From positions 806,001 to 870,000 of the forward strand of contig CM065323.1 of the NCBI GenBank assembly GCA_033032175.1: a stretch of DNA of 64,000 nt, in the 5' to 3' direction. Both the position numbers and the translations under genes were made by a program. This DNA is from Saturnia japonica. Taxonomy: Eukaryota; Arthropoda; Insecta; Lepidoptera; Saturniidae. A model generated the notes under the pieces. That model saw only the letters and a list, made by a program, of their open reading frames with translations, ran no database searches and was not told the origin of the DNA. Below, one piece after another: positions 58,507 to 64,000 of this stretch. Numbering within the stretch: position 1 is the first letter of the stretch; every line of letters begins with the position of its first letter.

Positions 58507-60935
58507 TATAATAATAATAATAGCATTTTATTTTCTGAAACTTATACTAGTACATATTTTTAATTCAAAAAACTTCATCGACAACCGCTTCAGCTTGTCC
58601 TAAGACATAGGCCTCTTTCAGTGACTTCCACAGGTTCCTTTGTTTAGCAGTCCTCAACCACGTTCCTCCTGCTATCTTTTTTAAATCGTCTGCCCATCTA
58701 ATTTGCGGTCTTCCTTTTTTTCTCTTCCCATCTCTTGGATACCACTCTGCAATATCTTTTGTCCATTTTACTAAGCTTTGTCGGAGCATATGTCCTGTCC
58801 AACGCCATTTTTGTTGTTTTATTATTTGTGATATTTTAATTGTTTTTGATATTTTTTTGATGGTAGTTATTCTTATCTTATCTTTCAATTTTATGTTTAA
58901 TATTTTTCTTTCTATATTGTTTTGGCATACTTCCAGTTTTTTATAATTTTTTTGTGTTAATGCCCAAGATTGACATCCATAAGTCATTATAGGTATAATA
59001 CACGTATTAAATACTTTAAACTTATTTTTTGTTGGTATTTCTTCAGTTTTCATAACTTCTTTAAGTGACCAGAATTTTTTCCAAGAATTATTTATTCTTC
59101 TTTCAATTTCTTTATTTGTTTGATCTAGTGGTGAAATAATTTGACCCAAATATACATATTCTTCGACGAAGTCAATAACATTGTCATTTAATTTTATTTC
59201 TACTGATAACTCATTTTGAGGACTGTTTGTCATGATCTTTGTTTTAGTTGTATTCATAGTGAGTCCGACTTTTTTGCTTTGAGTGTCTAATTCTTGTAAC
59301 ATTACTTGTAAGGTTCCAGGATTATCTGTTAAAAGAATGACATCATCTGCGAACCTTAAATGATTTAGACGTCTATCATTTATATTAAGCCATATTCATT
59401 CCACTTTAATTGTCTCATGACGTTTTCGAGCACTGCTGAAAAGATCTTTGGTGACAAGGGATCACCTTGTCGAACTCCTCTTTTTATATCAAATTCTTCT
59501 CCTGTTTTCTTTAGTTGTATTTTTGCTTTATTATTATTGTATATATTTTTGATAATTCTAATAAATTTCCGTGGAACCCCTTGGTCACAAAGTGCTCTCC
59601 AAATTTCATTGTGTTTGAGTGTATCAAAAGCTTTATTGTAATCAATAAAAGCTATATAATATTCTTTCTCGTATTCTTTAAATTTTTCTATTATATGTTT
59701 TATTACTAAAATATGATCTATGTTGGAGAAATGCTTACGGAAACCCGCTTGCTCTGGAGGTTGATTTTCTTCAAGTATTTTTGTTATACGTCCAAGCACT
59801 AATTTGGAAAATATTTTATAGGTATTGGTCATTAAACTAATAGGTCGATAATTATTAATTTGATTTTTTTCACCTTTTTTATGTAGGAGAACTATAGTGG
59901 ATTTTGTCCATTCGTCTGGTATTTGTTCTGTTTTTAAGATTTCATTGAATAGTATTGTAATCGGATTTAAAATAATAGTCAAAGTTCCCTTCAGTAGCTC
60001 ATTAGTAATATTATCTTCACCAGGTGTTTTATTATCTTTTTGAGTTAAGATAGCCTGTTCTATTTCACTCTTTAAGAATTCTGGTATAACATCAGTTTCG
60101 TTGTTAATTCCTAAGTTAACTTCATGAGTGTAGTTGTTTTCCTGGTCATTATAAAGATCTTGATAAAATTTCGTAGCAATTTTCATTATTTGAGTGTGAT
60201 TTGTAGTACTTTCTTGTTATTTATTTTTTATTGTTGGTATCCACGTTTTTCCTTCTTTAAGTTCTTTGATAGCTTTTCGAATACCTCCTGTTTTTTCTAT
60301 ATAGTTGTTAATTTTTTCTATTCGACTTTTGTTTCTGTGACTCCTTATGCTTTTATTTATTTTTTTACTTATTTCTGTTATATCTTTTCTATTATTTTTC
60401 CTGTTGTATAGAAGGGTTTGCCTTTCTTTTATTAAACTTCTAGCTAATTCACCTAGTTTGTCTTTTTTCTTTAAAGTATATAGGTAATTTTTATTCACTA
60501 TTTTGAGTTCTTCTTCCAATATGTCATATTTCTTTTGTATACTTTGTACATCTTTCATTTTGCTAATTACTGATGCTAATTTATCTTGGATGTGTTCAGG
60601 GATTGGTACAATAATTTTATTTTTAACGTTTGTAATGAATTTACGTTTTAATTTAGATTGGTTTGAAAATAACTTACATCTGACCAAACGATGGTCTGAG
60701 TTGAACATAACATTATTTAAAACTTCGACATTTGGAACCGTTTGTTTTTTGTTTGTTATTATAAAATCTCTCTCATCTTTTTTCCTTGTGGAGACATCCA
60801 TGTCCATTTTCTAGTAAATCGTCTTTTAAAGAATGTATTCATTATATATAAATGATTCTCGATTACAAATTCAATCAATCTCTCGCCATTATTATTTCTT
60901 TTTAGTATGTTACAATTTTCTTACTATTCCTTTAA
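58507..60935 (-). mobile_element. RTE-clade LINE, 5'-truncated, recently inactivated
   Basis: On the minus strand a single ORF carries the end of the APE endonuclease, a linker, the reverse transcriptase and the RTE-type C-terminal domain. The 3' UTR is short and ends in an (ATT)n tract at 58507-58525, typical of the clade. The 5' end is truncated near 60935, within the endonuclease. Only two single-base frameshifts and one stop codon interrupt the remaining frame, so this is a fairly young copy compared with the one at 34400. Confidence 0.92.
58565..60925 (-). pseudogene. RTE endonuclease-reverse transcriptase ORF, three lesions
   Basis: It would nick DNA and copy the element RNA. From the 5' side: GERLIEFVIENHLYIMNTFF and RKWTWMSPQGKK, then SDHRLVRCKL, the catalytic end of the endonuclease. 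A missing A in the run at about 60780 shifts the frame in between. A TAA at 60217-60219 follows IPTIKNK, after which the same frame continues into MKIATKFYQDLYN, NYRPISLMTNTYKIFSKL, EQAGFRKHFS, FIDYNKAFDTL and GVRQGDPLSPKIFSAVLEN. One base is missing near 59389, just before LRFADDVILL, the catalytic box, so FADD is read in another frame. YLGQIISPLD, TYGCQSWAL, RWTGHMLRQS and GRPQIRWADDL form the RTE C-terminal part, ending EAVVDEVF at 58565. Confidence 0.92.
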
Positions 60936-62340
60936 TGTGCTTGTTATTTAATTATAGATAATTTATAGCGATAGGACTTCGTGCTTACCGGGTGTTCCGC
61001 GACACCTCTCGAGTTTTTATAGTATTTACGAATTTTGTTGTACTTCTGCCTAGATTTTATAAGAATAGGAGTTAATTGCTTTAAAATAACTGTGTCTCTA
61101 GTGTAGTCCGTATTTTTCTTTGCTTTTACTTGGATAAATATTAAAATCCCTAAATTGTTTAAATATATGCGTTTAAAGGTAAACGTTTCGTAACACAACA
61201 TGCATAAAGTTATTTTTAATGATGTGGACGCGTCCTAATTTCAAACAGTTTTCGCTTAGTCTTTACATTTGTACAAAGATCTCGGCGCCTAGCTATGAGA
61301 AGTTAGTTTTATTTCACGCAAAAACTTCGCAAGTCATAATTTGCATGGCATATATACGATGCGACGCCGATTTATTTACATTTCGATAATTTAGGTTTAA
61401 CTTAATTTGTTATGGATTTGTTAGTGTGCCTTTCCGTTTATTACTTTTAGGTTATTTTAATTCTGAGAATCATTACATTGCTACTAGTTGGATCCTAAAA
61501 ATAAATACAAAAATAAAAGAAATAGAAGAAATAGAATGTAAAGTAGAAGAAGCTGGAGAGCGATTAATGATTTTACTTTAAGTTTCTTATTTGATACGAC
61601 AATAAAGAGCGGCAGTGTGGGAGGGAGCCTTGAAGAGCACTTATGCTGCTGTACAGTCACTAGTGTACGCTCTGCGAGTGGTTCTTGTTACGTGGTAAAA
61701 TGCCGCTCGAGACGTTGCTATAAGAATTTATTCCGACCACATTTTGCTTTGCTTTAACTGTACGGATTTAAGTTTTGCCAGTGAAGGGTCCTTTTAACTT
61801 TCATCACGGTGTTTTCTTTCGACGCCGGCCTTGTTGCGTTCAGGATATAGAGGATTTCGATGAACGTGTAGTTATACACAATTTCTATTCAGGAAAAAAT
61901 AAATACACTCAATATCCCTAAGGACAGAATGTGATGCGATCGATAAACAGCCCGAAGCGTAAATTTTAAAAATGAATTAGTTTCCAGTTCCCGTACTGTG
62001 TACTTACTGGCTCGGCGGACAGCCGCGGCTTGCTCGCCGGAATACCTAATAAAATATAATCTTATTCATGAGATATTTATCGAAAACGGTGGTTGTCGCT
62101 GGGCGCGTCGCGCGTCGGTCGTCTTATGCCGTAACCTTATGTGTATTAAGATAAAAAATAAGGTAACCTAGGTTATTACTTACTTAGTTAACCTAAGTTA
62201 CAGTAGAAACATTCCAAGTTAGCAGAGCAACCCATCATTATTATACTTTAGAAGGATTTTAGTCCAGTTTGTGGTTGCTTGCCATGCATATTTTCCTTAT
62301 CAACACATTTGAGGAGTGTAAGGGATGTCGAATTACATCT
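60936..62340. other. AT-rich DNA, nothing recognised
   Basis: Minor GC rises at 61600-61700 and 62000-62125 (cgctgggcgcgtcgcgcgtc) have no frames or motifs. No gene supported. Confidence 0.4.
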
Positions 62341-62631
62341 TTAAAGCTGAGACACCCAAGGCAACCTCACCTGCATGTGATGCATCCTGCTGAGCAACGA
62401 ACAAGGAAATGCCCATAGCAGGGTGGTAGGATTGTAACAGCCCGACTGACCTGAACTGAATGTGTTGGAAAGTCCGTCATAGTGACTACCTCTTGCGTGT
62501 CGCGTTTCGGGATTAGCCTGTGCATATCCAGTCAATTGAATGCAGGCCCGCATGACAGCGGCCATCGGTAATGAATTTCGATCTGACGGTAGTCGCCGTT
62601 GTGTTTGGATTGTAATGTGCTGTACTATCAC
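62341..62631 (-). other. moderately GC-rich open stretch, unidentified
   Basis: The minus strand is open for 96 codons: RRLPSDRNSLPMAAVMRAC, GYAQANPETRHARGSHYDG, SGCYNPTTLLWAFPC, LPWVSQL. The composition is balanced, unlike the flanks, yet no domain is recognised. It might equally be an unknown repeat, since its plus-strand text (cataacagcccgactgacc-like) has a repeat flavour. Confidence 0.3.
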
Positions 62632-63900
62632 TTCATTTTCCCTTAAAAAACCTTATTTAGTGGGACTTGTAAGTTTTAAAAATAGTTTTGTCAGGACGCG
62701 ATTCCAATTAGCTTTTTATTATTGACATATTCTTACTGCCTTCCTCCTTACTTTTCATCTAAAAGAACGTGGATTCGGTGTCAACACGGGTAGGTATAGA
62801 CTTCTCGTGACCATAGTGAATTCAGGTGATAGTGTTCGTTCCCCAAACATAATATGCTTCTTAATTCAAACTGAATTTAAACATGCAAATAAGTACAAAA
62901 AATTCCCATTTATTTTTTGACACTCTGGTGTACATAAGTACATTACCTGATCTTGTAAAAAGCTTTTCGAAATTGAATATACGTGATCTTGTTTAGAGAA
63001 TGGCACGCGACATGCATTTGTACTTTGAGTTACACGGAGGAAATTACATTTTATATTATTTGGTCTTTGACTTTTTAGATAAAAACAGAATGACGAATGT
63101 GAACGTAGTATTTACATAAATTAACACAACAATTAACTCTCTCACACACGTACATACAGCCTTGCATTTTATTACTCGTATAATACTTAATTATTAAAAA
63201 AATAAAATAGTTTATTACTAGCTGAAGAATTAAGTAACTTTATGAATCATATTATTTGTATGTATGTGTTCATAAAAATATGTTTGTTTTTTATTCGACA
63301 CGAACATGATTGATTTGACCAAAATTTATAATAGTAAGTTATAGGCTCTAACGTAGCTTAGATGAAAACAAGAAATTAATGTTAGCATTAAGCTCGTCTT
63401 TGTAGAAAAACTAAACGGTAATAAGATAAGTCTATCTAGGTAGGTATACATATCTATAAACTCCGATCTCTCACTGAATGAATTCGTCAACAATAACACC
63501 AGCCTACAACAAACAAGTTTCACCTGGAATGTGCATTAAGATTCTCGTAACCGTTCTTTTTGCTTGGGGAACTAACAGAAAAATGTACGCTCTTAAAAAG
63601 TTCTCGCATATTACGTCACGCACGGTGAAATGAAGTACCAGGAAATAATAAATGTCACAAGGGTAGCATCGATAATAGGGTCTAGCTCTAATAACCCGAC
63701 CATTTCACCCCGTTTCAGTGAGCCCCGTCAACATTCCGTAAAGGGCGGCAATGCTCATGTGACACTTTTGGTGTTACGAGCGTCCACAGGATGCGGTGAC
63801 CGCTTACTATTAGGCAGATCGTATGCATGTTTGCGAATATCGTTGTAAAATTAAAAATCATATTTTCTTTTGGTAATTTATATCCACATAATATACCACA
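62632..63900. other. AT-rich DNA, nothing recognised
   Basis: No supported feature; the short frames near 63326 and 63630 lack motifs. Confidence 0.4.
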
Positions 63901-63902
63901 CT

Positions 63903-64000
63903 CCTGTATTTCCCGAAGGGTTAGGCAGAAGTGTACATGTACCACACAGTTCGCCGCGTATGTTTTTAGGTCCCATGTAATAGGGGGCGAGCCTACTGCC
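63903..64000 (-). repeat. SINE 'family S1', partial, cut by the window end
   Basis: On the minus strand it ends with ggcagtaggctcgccccct, 'ctaaaaacatacgcggcga', 'cctaacccttcgggaaata' and 'cagg'. The 5' head would lie beyond base 64000. Confidence 0.9.

Noticed and set aside
59417..60411. Plus-strand frames rich in Phe, Tyr and Ile
   Set aside because: Antisense shadows of the Lys/Asn-rich RTE reverse transcriptase.
1..64000. CRISPR arrays, bacterial operons, ribosome binding sites
   Set aside because: No regularly spaced short repeats were seen, and the sequence is clearly eukaryotic.

Overview
The window looks like a stretch of a lepidopteran (butterfly or moth) nuclear genome. It is strongly AT-rich, carries several copies of SINE and LINE-tail families that I recognise from Lepidoptera, and contains relics of R1-clade and RTE-clade LINEs, mariner, Transib, PIF/Harbinger and hAT elements. 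I see no complete host gene, no rRNA gene and no true tRNA gene. The region reads as intergenic or deep-intronic DNA built from layers of transposons.

Layout. 1-2240: AT-rich DNA. 2245-5213: dead R1-clade LINE (minus), GC-rich. 7026-8311: mariner element one base away from an intact transposase. 8530-9326: tRNA-like SINE and an RTE-type tail repeat. 10783-18032: a 2.04-kb tandem duplication (copies about 99.7% alike) with a young 3.17-kb non-autonomous LTR retrotransposon inserted 10 bp into the second copy. 18246-19395: microsatellite, LINE-tail repeats and a SINE. 19589-20953: PIF/Harbinger-type non-autonomous element. 21-40 kb: mostly AT-rich DNA with retroelement tails and unclassified repeats, and a few weak hints of exons or promoters. 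40076-40817: an unrecognised intronless coding relic interrupted by a SINE fragment. 43138-43403: full-length SINE. 48436-49268: tail repeat with a hAT MITE at its very end. 50025-53214: a Transib element, a relative of the RAG1 recombinase, with RSS-heptamer-like ends, a CGTCG target duplication and long, unequal inverted repeats. 58507-60935: 5'-truncated RTE LINE (minus) broken by only two frameshifts and one stop. 63903-64000: SINE cut by the window edge.

How the parts relate. The elements are independent parasites, but several nestings give relative ages: the LTR element entered after (or on a haplotype distinct from) the 2-kb duplication; the hAT MITE entered after the tail repeat at 48436; the SINE fragment at 40565 entered the coding relic; and Transib landed in a GC-rich CGTCG island of a kind that recurs unoccupied elsewhere in the window. 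The Transib element and the duplication/LTR locus are the parts most worth a second look.
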